Program-made: the position numbers and the translations under genes | Part shown: positions 7,871-14,562 of the stretch, piece after piece | How the letters are laid out: every line of letters starts with the position of its first letter | Position numbering within the stretch: position 1 is the first letter of the stretch | DNA from: a virus | Reading direction: 5' to 3' (one strand) | IMG/VR virus record: IMGVR_UViG_3300036801_000195 | Coordinates: 1-31,280 of that record | DNA: 31,280 bases | Notes under the pieces: model-generated | Told to the model about the DNA's origin: nothing | The model's database searches: none | What the model saw: only the letters and a program-made list of their open reading frames with translations

Positions 7871-9360
7871 TACGCGCCACTGCCGGCCGTACTTTCGACA
7901 AAGGCATCGACCAGCGCAATCGGGATCGGCTCAGACGTTGACCACTCAAACGCGCGGTCTTGCGAGCGCCCGAGGTTCCGCCAGATCGAGCCGTAGTTGT
8001 ACTGCCCGATGAAGCCCATGGGCATCTCAATCGGGTTTCCCCACGTTTTCCCGCCGTCGTCTGACAGGCGCAGATACGCGAGCGGTTCCGTTCCCGCGCC
8101 GTTCACGCCGTCCGCTTCCCCGGTGTTCTGGTAGACCGTGAGGCGCGAGTAATACATCCACTTGCGCTCCTGGAAGACCGAGCAGCTCCGCAGTCTCCGG
8201 ATGGGATTTCCCGCGTCCGTATACGTGTCGAGCGATTGCTGGTAGATCTTGCCGCTCGCGCGGTCCGAGACGAGATGTTTGCCGAAAGCGTACACATGCG
8301 CCCGCGCCAGATCCGCGTGATACCCGCCGTTGAGGGGGTCCCACCAGGCGCGCTGATGCCACAGGTGTGTGGCGCAGTCGTAGACCCAGGTCGCATCGCC
8401 CGTGGGGAAGTAGAGCGCGTAGAAGGTGTGCCCTTCCTCCTGGTAAATCCAGGCCTCGGCGTCGCTCGTCGTGCCGTACTTCGACCAGATGAATTCAAGC
8501 GCGTGAGTGGAAATGCGTTGCGCGTCGTAGCCGTTCGAGCGATAGCAGATGTTCGCGCCGTGCTCGCTGCCGCCGAGCCAGAAGACTCCGCCGTCGCAGC
8601 GCTTGAACGTGTTGGCGGCGGTTACGCCGACTTCGATTGAGGCTCCCTGGACGCGCTCAAAGGGAAAGCTCGGATCGCCCGCATCCCACCAGACCTCTCC
8701 GCGTTCCGTGCCCATCAGCCACAGCTCGCGCTTGTTCATCAGCATCGTGATGAGGTTGTCCGGCCAGGAATCTTTCGATGCGAAGTTGAGCGCCGCCCAG
8801 TCCTGTCCATCGGCGACAAACGACGTGAAAAATTGCCGCGTGCCGGGGTTCAGCGAAATGAAAAACATGTCGAGCAGCTCGAACTCGGCCGCTCCCGGAA
8901 ATCCGGACGCTCCCGGCTGGTTCGAGCTGACGAACGGGAAATTAGCGGTGTTGATCTGCTGGAGCGTGTTCGTCGCGAGGGTGAACAGATACCCGTTGTT
9001 GTTCGAGCTGATGACGAGCTGCGAGCCGTTTGACCGCATCGTGACGGGAGCGGTCAGGCCGGGGGGTTCCGCGAGGTTTCCCCGTGCGGTGGAGGTGCCG
9101 TTCGCCGTGAGTTCGTAGATGACGTTCGAGGAAACCGCGAAAACGCGGCCGGTCGCAGGCTCTTTCCAGAATCCACGCGCAGGGTACGTTCCGGCGCCCA
9201 TCGTCGAAAAGAGCGTCTTGCCGGGCGTTCCGAGCAGCACCGTGGGCGCTTTGGCTTCCGGGGTCTCGATCTTTTCGGGAAAGAGATTGATGCACTGCTC
9301 GGCCGCGGCGATTTTCGTCCGGCCCTGGTAAGCAGCGCCGATGAAGCCGAAACGCGCCAC
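7870..9360 (-). CDS. Packaged-DNA stabilisation protein, P22 gp10-like
   Basis: 496 residues (P22 gp10 is 472). Recognisable family features are EQCINLFPE near residue 22, then SLNPGTRQFFTSFVADGQ and WAALNFASKD, SWPDNLI, ELWLMGTERGEVWWDAG, FPFERVQGASIEVG, FWLGGSEHG and DAQRISTHALEF, as in the Phage_stabilise family. gp10 is the hexameric tail hub added after DNA packaging to close the portal channel and bind tailspikes. Start is GTG immediately after the TAA of the gp4-like gene, with no gap. Confidence 0.88.
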   Translation of the reverse strand: MARFGFIGAAYQGRTKIAAAEQCINLFPEKIETPEAKAPTVLLGTPGKTLFSTMGAGTYPARGFWKEPATGRVFAVSSNVIYELTANGTSTARGNLAEPPGLTAPVTMRSNGSQLVISSNNNGYLFTLATNTLQQINTANFPFVSSNQPGASGFPGAAEFELLDMFFISLNPGTRQFFTSFVADGQDWAALNFASKDSWPDNLITMLMNKRELWLMGTERGEVWWDAGDPSFPFERVQGASIEVGVTAANTFKRCDGGVFWLGGSEHGANICYRSNGYDAQRISTHALEFIWSKYGTTSDAEAWIYQEEGHTFYALYFPTGDATWVYDCATHLWHQRAWWDPLNGGYHADLARAHVYAFGKHLVSDRASGKIYQQSLDTYTDAGNPIRRLRSCSVFQERKWMYYSRLTVYQNTGEADGVNGAGTEPLAYLRLSDDGGKTWGNPIEMPMGFIGQYNYGSIWRNLGRSQDRAFEWSTSEPIPIALVDAFVESTAGSGA

Positions 9361-10134
9361 TTACTGCACCTGGCCCGTGATGTACGAAAAATCGGCGTTG
9401 CGATCGTCGCCCATCGAACCCATCCCGAGGTCCTGACCCGTGCGGGGCGGCGGCGGCGCGTTGTTCCCCGCGACCAGCGCGCGGTATTTCGCGGCGAGCC
9501 GTCGCACGCGGGCGACATTCACCTCGGGGGCGGCGAACTCTTCCAACTCTTCCGCAAGCCCGTAGATGAGCATCGCGGCATAGCCGGGAGGGAAGGCGTA
9601 ATCGGTGGTCAGATCCGCGAACTGCGAAACCTGGACGGTCGAGAGAAACTCAAAATCGGGTAAGGGCGCCGAGGGGTACGGGTTGAAATAGATCCGTCCG
9701 AGGCCTGCGGTTGCGAGAGCGGGCGCCACACCCGGAGTCGAAACGAACCCTCGGTCGTAATACGCCTTGATCGGGATATTCGTCGCGACGAGCGGCGCCG
9801 CGATCCCCAGCCACTCGATGCCGGTCAGCATCGTGCACGGCATGTGAATCGGCGGGGTGGTGTTGGTGATGACGATGTTGGCGCGGAGGATGTGGAGGGG
9901 CCGTGTGGTGTTCAGGTCTCCGCCCGGGCCGATGGTGTAGCTCTGCTGCGAGCCCGGGAACGTGATCTGAGTGAGCGTCTTTCCCCAGACCAGGATCTTT
10001 TTGAGCGCCAGCGCTTCGACGAGCTGGTTGAGCGTGTCGAGCCCGTCGGCCGCTTCTGACGCGGTGGGCGCCCTTCCGGGATCGAGCGCGCCCAGTTTCC
10101 GCATCGCGCGGGTGAGGATATAGAGACCGGTCAT
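9361..10134 (-). CDS. Tail accessory factor, P22 gp4-like
   Basis: 257 residues, longer than P22 gp4 (166). The N-terminus (LYILTRAMRKLGALDPG, then EAADGLDTLNQLVEAL) matches gp4-type adaptors, which start with an amphipathic helix, AxRKLG and a pattern of paired Leu. Residues 60-190 are beta-rich with the usual PLHILRANI and a central W/Y-rich region; the end (ELEEFAAPEVNVARVRRLAAKYRALV) is helical. gp4 joins the portal to gp10 and prevents DNA leakage. Gene order (gp4 then gp10) agrees. No strong ribosome site precedes the ATG, and a divergent gene begins 14 bp away. Confidence 0.8.
   Translation of the reverse strand: MTGLYILTRAMRKLGALDPGRAPTASEAADGLDTLNQLVEALALKKILVWGKTLTQITFPGSQQSYTIGPGGDLNTTRPLHILRANIVITNTTPPIHMPCTMLTGIEWLGIAAPLVATNIPIKAYYDRGFVSTPGVAPALATAGLGRIYFNPYPSAPLPDFEFLSTVQVSQFADLTTDYAFPPGYAAMLIYGLAEELEEFAAPEVNVARVRRLAAKYRALVAGNNAPPPPRTGQDLGMGSMGDDRNADFSYITGQVQ
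10096..10124 (+). promoter_or_regulatory. Weak candidate promoter for the 10149 gene
   Basis: TTTCCG at 10096-10101 and TATAGA at 10119-10124 are 17 bp apart, just upstream of the rightward gene and inside the 5' end of the gp4-like gene. The -35 match is poor, so this is only a suggestion that the gene is transcribed on its own. GGGAGA at 10135-10140 is a good ribosome site for the ATG at 10149. Confidence 0.3.
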
Positions 10135-10148
10135 GGGAGAATCGGCAA

Positions 10149-10427
10149 ATGGAAACTTTCGAAGCTAAACAGGCGTGCGTGGATATCACGCGAGCTGCGG
10201 GCGTCACACCTCAAGTGGCGGAGGCGCTCCGCGATATGTTCGAGTACCACAAGTGGACTCCGGAGCAAGTCGAGAAGGGCGCGAAGATTCGCGAGGCGCT
10301 GAAATTGGCGGCTGCGGTGATTATCGACGGGGCTCCGCCGTCGCCTGATCGGAGCGCGGCCCTGCGAAAGCTCCGCGAGGCGCGAATGGACGCCAATTCC
10401 GCGATCACTCACGGAGGCAAATACTGA
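10149..10427 (+). CDS. Acb2/Tad1 hook-like small protein (possible anti-CBASS sponge)
   Basis: 92 residues, read against the surrounding virion genes. Residues 31-90 follow the pattern I associate with the small phage family grouped as Acb2/Tad1 hook: MFEYHKWTPEQ, a helix GAKIREALKLAAAVI, then PP-x-PDRSAALRKLREARMD and ANSAITHGGKY; other members share F-x-YH, a D-R-S-x-A-x-x-K-x-x-EA-x-M-x-AN-x-AI core. Acb2 and Tad1 bind cyclic oligonucleotides and blunt CBASS or Thoeris signalling. The family call is from memory of the motif; cyclic-nucleotide binding by this member is inference. It has its own ribosome site and a strong hairpin just behind it, a moron-like unit. The first 30 residues are an extra helical extension. 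Confidence 0.6.
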   Translation: METFEAKQACVDITRAAGVTPQVAEALRDMFEYHKWTPEQVEKGAKIREALKLAAAVIIDGAPPSPDRSAALRKLREARMDANSAITHGGKY

Positions 10428-10430
10428 AGG

Positions 10431-10489
10431 CGGGGGCGCCCGGGGTTGACGGACTCAGCCGGCGGGCCGGGTCGGTCGGGGCGCCCCCG
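10431..10489 (+). terminator. Long GC hairpin after the hook-like gene
   Basis: Arms CGGGGGCGCCC (10431-10441) and GGGCGCCCCCG (10479-10489) are perfectly complementary over 11 bp with a 37-base loop. It begins three bases after the stop at 10427. There is no T-run, so it is not a classic intrinsic terminator; it may stop or stabilise transcripts from both directions, since the leftward gp4 operon also crosses it. Confidence 0.5.
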
Positions 10490-10545
10490 TGCGTCTGCTG
10501 CGTTGCCCCAAGGAGGTAAGGCAGCGCTCGGCAGACGCGAGCTGG

Positions 10546-10908
10546 TTAGCTGTTGTCGGCCGGCTTGTCTTTGCCGGGCTTTTTCTTGCTGATCATGTCC
10601 GCGAGCATCGCCTCAAGCTGCGTCACGCGGTCTTCGAGTTCGGAGATGCGCTGGTCATCTTCCTGACTGAGTTCCGCGGGCGCTCGCTCGGGTTTCGGTT
10701 CGGCGGGGGCCTCGTGGCCGGGGGAGACGAATTCGATGCCGTGCTTTTCGTTCAGGGCGTCGTGCTCTTCTTTCGATTCCACGAGTTTCTTGCCGTGCTT
10801 CTCGTGTTGCACGATTCTCGGATATTGGTTGAGTTCGGGCCGGTAGATGGTAACGGGAGCGTCCTCATCTTCGAAGGCCCGGCGGAATTGCTGGTTTTCG
10901 TGTGCCAC
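10546..10908 (-). CDS. Small coiled-coil virion-cassette protein
   Basis: 120 residues from a GTG start at 10908. The start is decided by AGGAG at 10919-10923, ten bases upstream; the frame is open further but without a ribosome site. Residues 1-50 are polar (NQQFRRAFEDED, YPRIVQHEKHG, ESKEEHDALNEKHG); residues 60-75 are Pro/Glu/Ala linker; residues 78-105 (DDQRISELEDRVTQLEAMLA) form a clear coiled coil; the tail is Lys-rich. It may be a minor head or assembly protein. No family recognised. Confidence 0.65.
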   Translation of the reverse strand: MAHENQQFRRAFEDEDAPVTIYRPELNQYPRIVQHEKHGKKLVESKEEHDALNEKHGIEFVSPGHEAPAEPKPERAPAELSQEDDQRISELEDRVTQLEAMLADMISKKKPGKDKPADNS

Positions 10909-10937
10909 TCTAAAAAATCTCCTGTATTGAAATGGGT

Positions 10938-10965
10938 GGGCGGCGTACAAATGCAGAGGCCGCCC
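10938..10965 (-). terminator. GC hairpin between two leftward genes
   Basis: GGGCGGC (10938-10944) pairs with GCCGCCC (10959-10965) around a 14-base loop, between the end of the secreted-type protein gene and the ribosome site of the coiled-coil gene. No T-run follows in the leftward direction, so attenuation or RNA protection is as likely as termination. Confidence 0.35.
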
Positions 10966-10990
10966 GGCTGGGTTTGGTTCGAAGGATGGG

Positions 10991-12061
10991 TTAGTAGACC
11001 GCCATCAACACGCCCTTACCGGCGGTGAAGGTGGTTGTGGGAGTGATGGACGGCTGAGTGCCGAAGGTGACACCGGTTTTCGAGGTGGCGCCGTAGTTCT
11101 TCGGAGTCGAGCCCGCCGGGTAGGCCTGGAAAGAGGCCGCGGTCGTACCGTTGCCTTGGACCCCCACAAAATAGCTCTGCGGACCCTGCACGTTGACGGT
11201 AGCGGTGAAGGCGATGCACTGGTATTGCGTGGCGCCCGCGGAGGCAGTGCCAGCCAGAGCCGTATTGGCGACAAGCGCGCCGGTCTGATCCCACAGGAAG
11301 AGGATGACGCTATCGGTTCCCGCTCCGGAGCCGTTCATCACGCAGGCCCCGGTGAGTTTGGCGTTGACCGGAATGAAAATCTGATCAAACCAGACCGTGG
11401 TGGCCACGTCCGTAACGGCCGTGAGGGTCACGCCGGTGGGTGAGTAGGGCGTTTGAAATCCGCCGAAGGGCTGCGCGTAATTGATTTGCGGATCGGCCGC
11501 GCCGGGAAGGTTGGCGGTGTTGGTGACCACGCGGCCGTTGATGCAATCTTCGACCAGCGGGCCGATATTGGCGAAGGTCGCCCCCGAAAGGACAATGCGC
11601 GGGGAATAGGTCCAGGCGCCTTGACCGGCAGTGCAGGCCGTGCCCGCGGGAACGAACGTGGTGCCGAATTTATCGGGCGTCCCCACGTACACAATCGCCG
11701 CAGAGGCATGAGGGACCGCGGCCGTGCCATCGGTACCGCGCAAAACCTGGATCGCGCAGGTGGTTGAGTTGAGAACCGCCTGAACGTCCATCGCCTCGGC
11801 ATCGATGAGCAGCTTCACCGGAGCGGATACGCGATTGAAGTTCGACATATCGGTCTGGTTGCAGGCTGCCAGGAACACGATGGTGTTGAGCGAATTAGAG
11901 CTGCCGCCCACCAGGCCCAGGGTGGACGTGGAGGGATCGGGAGCGGAAATCGCTTGCGAGAGTGTGGTCGTAGAAACCGCGGTTTGCGCGGGAGCGGGCG
12001 CGGTGAAGGCGAGCGCCAGGGCGAAAGCGAACAGCGAAACGAGGATTCGTTTGGTATTCAT
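10991..12061 (-). CDS. Sec-signal protein next to the coat gene, possible capsid decoration
   Basis: 356 residues from ATG at 12061, with GGAGAA about 14 bases upstream. The first 25 residues are a textbook Sec signal peptide: MNTKR, a long Leu/Ala/Phe core, and APAPAQ before the predicted cut. The mature part is beta-like and rich in Gly, Thr, Ala and Val; residues 80-110 hold DAEAMDVQAVLNSTTCAIQV, a RGTDGT turn and PHASAAIVYVG, a pattern I have seen in phage proteins coded beside capsid genes. It lies directly downstream of the coat gene, where decoration proteins often occur. Role and localisation are inferred; a signal peptide on a virion protein would be unusual. Confidence 0.55.
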   Translation of the reverse strand: MNTKRILVSLFAFALALAFTAPAPAQTAVSTTTLSQAISAPDPSTSTLGLVGGSSNSLNTIVFLAACNQTDMSNFNRVSAPVKLLIDAEAMDVQAVLNSTTCAIQVLRGTDGTAAVPHASAAIVYVGTPDKFGTTFVPAGTACTAGQGAWTYSPRIVLSGATFANIGPLVEDCINGRVVTNTANLPGAADPQINYAQPFGGFQTPYSPTGVTLTAVTDVATTVWFDQIFIPVNAKLTGACVMNGSGAGTDSVILFLWDQTGALVANTALAGTASAGATQYQCIAFTATVNVQGPQSYFVGVQGNGTTAASFQAYPAGSTPKNYGATSKTGVTFGTQPSITPTTTFTAGKGVLMAVY

Positions 12062-12089
12062 GTGAGTGTTGTTTTCTCCGAGTGAGATA

Positions 12090-12116
12090 GGCCGGATGCC
12101 CGAAAGCACGCCGGCC
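12090..12116 (-). terminator. GC hairpin downstream of the coat gene
   Basis: GGCCGG (12090-12095) pairs with CCGGCC (12111-12116) in the 66-bp gap after the coat gene stop. No T-run follows leftward. It could reduce read-through from the coat gene or protect the 3' end of its message. Confidence 0.35.
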
Positions 12117-12127
12117 CGTCTTCGCTG

Positions 12128-13366
12128 TTACGCCAGCGACAAAACGCGCACTGCGCAGTTATCGGGATAGAGACTTCCCAGCCCGATCACGGTTTCGATG
12201 CGGTGCGTCATCATTCCGCGGTTGGGGTCCCAGGCCTTCACGATGCGAATCGAAAGACCGGTGACCGGATCGCGCTTCTGCGTCGAATACTCGACCGCCT
12301 TGGGGGTCTGGAGCTTGACGCCGACAAGCGCGAACGCGTCCTTGTTGAGCATCAGGCCGTTGACCCCGGCTTTCGCGTTGGGCGAAGAGGTCCCCGGAAA
12401 GAGCGTGATGGTCGCGCCAGTGAGCGGGATCGAATCGACGTTCTGGTAGGGGTCGCCCGGTCCGATGATCGGGGGCGAGAACGAGAGCACATCGGCGCCC
12501 CCGCCCACGGCCGTGAAGCCCTGGGTGATGACGAAGTACTTCTGTTCTCCCGTGGACCGGCGGGTGACCGGGTTCACGTTGAACACTTTGTTGTTCGCGG
12601 TGATCGCGAAGACGTCGCCCTGGTTGACGGTGTCGCCGACAGTCAGGTTGACCGTGAGAGTCGAGCCGGATTGGTTTGAGCCGTTGACGGTCGGAGTCGT
12701 CCAGCTTCCGGCGGTGTGGGAGTAGAGCTGGTTCGATTCGTACCAGTCAAACCCGCGCGCCTTGCCGATCGAGCCTTCCCGGTACAACTTCGAGATGTCC
12801 GAAGACGGATTGAACTGGGTGACGGTGGCTTCGCCCAACGTCTCGTTCATTTGCGGGGTGAGGATGAAGCCCCGTTCCCCTGGCGTGCACGAGTTGACGT
12901 TCAGCAGTGTGCGGCCGTGGTTGATCGTGGTCATGGTGCTCGGAGTCGTCCCGAGCACGCCCGTGATGTTGTTGGTGTTCTGGTAGGCGAAGAGTGCGCA
13001 GCGGGCGTCGATCTCGGCCGCGATCTGCTTAATGGCCGGGGCTACGTACTGGTCGTAGACCTGTTCTTTTGAGCGCTCGACCTTGAGAGCGGCTTCGATG
13101 TCGTCCCACTGGAAGTGCACGCCGAAGGGCTGGCCGATGGTGACCGTGGTGTACTTGCGCTTGATCGCCTGCGGCTGGTATTGCAGGCCGTTTGAGATCA
13201 GCCAGCGCTGGGGCAGTTTGACGCGGACGGTATCGCCTACCGCGTACTCTTCTTCGAATTCGGCGTTGTGATCGGTGTTGAAAAACTGCGCGACTTGCGA
13301 TTTGTTGATCAGATCGGCAAGCGATTTCATGCCGATCCAGTCAACAACCTGGAAAATGTTGGCCAA
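12128..13366 (-). CDS. Major capsid protein, P22 coat (gp5)-like
   Basis: 412 residues (P22 gp5 is 430). The N-terminus (ADLINKSQVAQFFNTDHNAE), the segment EEYAVGDTVRVKLPQRW and the helix VERSKEQVYDQYVAPAIKQIAAEIDAR match P22-type coat proteins. Residues 210-300 are an inserted beta-rich region (repeated TVxLTVGDTVNQGDVFAI) corresponding to the extra I-domain. The C-terminus has NKDAFALVGVKLQTPKAVEY and SIRIVKAWDPNRGMMTHR, typical of the HK97-fold A and P domains. Start is TTG with GGAG seven bases upstream (13374-13377). It follows the scaffold gene, as in P22. Confidence 0.88.
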   Translation of the reverse strand: MANIFQVVDWIGMKSLADLINKSQVAQFFNTDHNAEFEEEYAVGDTVRVKLPQRWLISNGLQYQPQAIKRKYTTVTIGQPFGVHFQWDDIEAALKVERSKEQVYDQYVAPAIKQIAAEIDARCALFAYQNTNNITGVLGTTPSTMTTINHGRTLLNVNSCTPGERGFILTPQMNETLGEATVTQFNPSSDISKLYREGSIGKARGFDWYESNQLYSHTAGSWTTPTVNGSNQSGSTLTVNLTVGDTVNQGDVFAITANNKVFNVNPVTRRSTGEQKYFVITQGFTAVGGGADVLSFSPPIIGPGDPYQNVDSIPLTGATITLFPGTSSPNAKAGVNGLMLNKDAFALVGVKLQTPKAVEYSTQKRDPVTGLSIRIVKAWDPNRGMMTHRIETVIGLGSLYPDNCAVRVLSLA

Positions 13367-13386
13367 GAGAGGGCTCCGTGCGAGGG

Positions 13387-13403
13387 GCGCCCTGAGCGGG
13401 CGC
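13387..13403 (-). promoter_or_regulatory. Small hairpin between scaffold stop and coat start
   Basis: GCGCCC (13387-13392) and GGGCGC (13398-13403) form a 6-bp stem touching the scaffold stop codon, about 20 bases upstream of the coat gene start. It could tune coat versus scaffold expression. No T-run. Confidence 0.3.
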
Positions 13404-14479
13404 TATTTGCGGATGGCGAGGTCTTTCCGGAGTTGGATATCCATAAACTGCCGGACGTCGTCGTTTCGCACTGCGGCCTCTTCCTCGTCAGCGGGCGCCG
13501 AATTGCGCGCCCCGAGGTCGGGGCCAGGCTCAGGAGTGCGGGATGGTTTTTTAGGAGCCGGAGCCGAATGAGCAGAAGACGATGCAGGGGCCTTGCCGCC
13601 CGGAGTTGCAGCGGGTTTTCCGCCGAACTCCGATTCGAGGCGGCTTAAGGCGCGGGCCGCGCTGAACGGATCGCTCTCGGCGATCTGGAGGGCAAGCTGG
13701 GGATTCTGACCGAGGTGATAGAGGATCTTGGGGCCGACTTCGGAAGTCACGATGAAGCCGTGCATGGTGGGGCTCACCGGCAACTTCGGGTTGAAGGCGA
13801 CTTTTTGGAAATCCGTCATCTCCGTATCGGCGATGGCGGTGTCACAGCGCTGTTTCCAGGACTGGCCGATCTGCGCGGCGTGGGCCTGGATTTGGCGCGT
13901 GTGCTGCTCGCTGGTCGCGCGGCGCTGGCCTTCGCGAATCAACCACTCGTCTTTGGCGGTCTCGTACTCCGCCCAATCCTTCCACTTCGTCCCATCCGAT
14001 TTCTTGGCGGGAGTCGGTTTCGGATCTTGCGCCGCCGGTTGCGGTTGGGCAACGACGGGTTGGGGCTGGGCAGCAACAGGGGGAGCGGCCACGGGGGGCG
14101 AAGTCCGGGTTACGCCGGTTTCCACTTCCTTATGAAGCTGATTCCGCTTGGTGAGTAGTTCCTGAATCTCCTGGTTGAGTTCTGTTTTGCGATCCTCCGC
14201 GGTCTTTGCTTTCCGCGGGGCGGTCTGCTTATTCGGTTTCGGTTCCTGGGTAGCCGGTTGCGAGGCCGGGGCGGGTTCGACGGTTTTCCCGTCCGCTTTT
14301 GCCGTGTCTGTCTCTTCAGCCGAGGGGGGCGAGTCCTCGGTAGTTTCGCCGGCGAGAGGAATCTCGCCCTTGAGGAGCCAGGCGTTGCGTTGGTCCGCCG
14401 TCATCGAACTGGGTTCGACATACTGCGGGATTTCCTGCGTGGCGGTGGACGACTCCGCCGTTACGTCGTTTTGGGGCAT
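13403..14479 (-). CDS. Scaffolding protein, P22 gp8-like by position
   Basis: 358 residues from ATG at 14479; upstream frame is open but belongs to the portal region, so this start is chosen. The protein is highly charged and Pro/Ala/Glu/Gln-rich (AEETDTAKADGKTVEPAPAS, long QPQPV tracts), with a helix-rich middle and a short basic end (VRQFMDIQLRKDLAIRK). P22 scaffold likewise is extended, helical and binds coat through basic C-terminal residues. It sits between portal and coat exactly as gp8 does. Sequence identity to gp8 is not claimed; the call rests on position and composition. Confidence 0.7.
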   Translation of the reverse strand: MPQNDVTAESSTATQEIPQYVEPSSMTADQRNAWLLKGEIPLAGETTEDSPPSAEETDTAKADGKTVEPAPASQPATQEPKPNKQTAPRKAKTAEDRKTELNQEIQELLTKRNQLHKEVETGVTRTSPPVAAPPVAAQPQPVVAQPQPAAQDPKPTPAKKSDGTKWKDWAEYETAKDEWLIREGQRRATSEQHTRQIQAHAAQIGQSWKQRCDTAIADTEMTDFQKVAFNPKLPVSPTMHGFIVTSEVGPKILYHLGQNPQLALQIAESDPFSAARALSRLESEFGGKPAATPGGKAPASSSAHSAPAPKKPSRTPEPGPDLGARNSAPADEEEAAVRNDDVRQFMDIQLRKDLAIRK

Positions 14480-14562
14480 AAAACGGGTGTTGCTAAACTT
14501 GTGGGCGCGCGCATCGCGGCCGGATGTGGGGGCGATACGGAACGCTTGCCGCGCCGGCCGCG

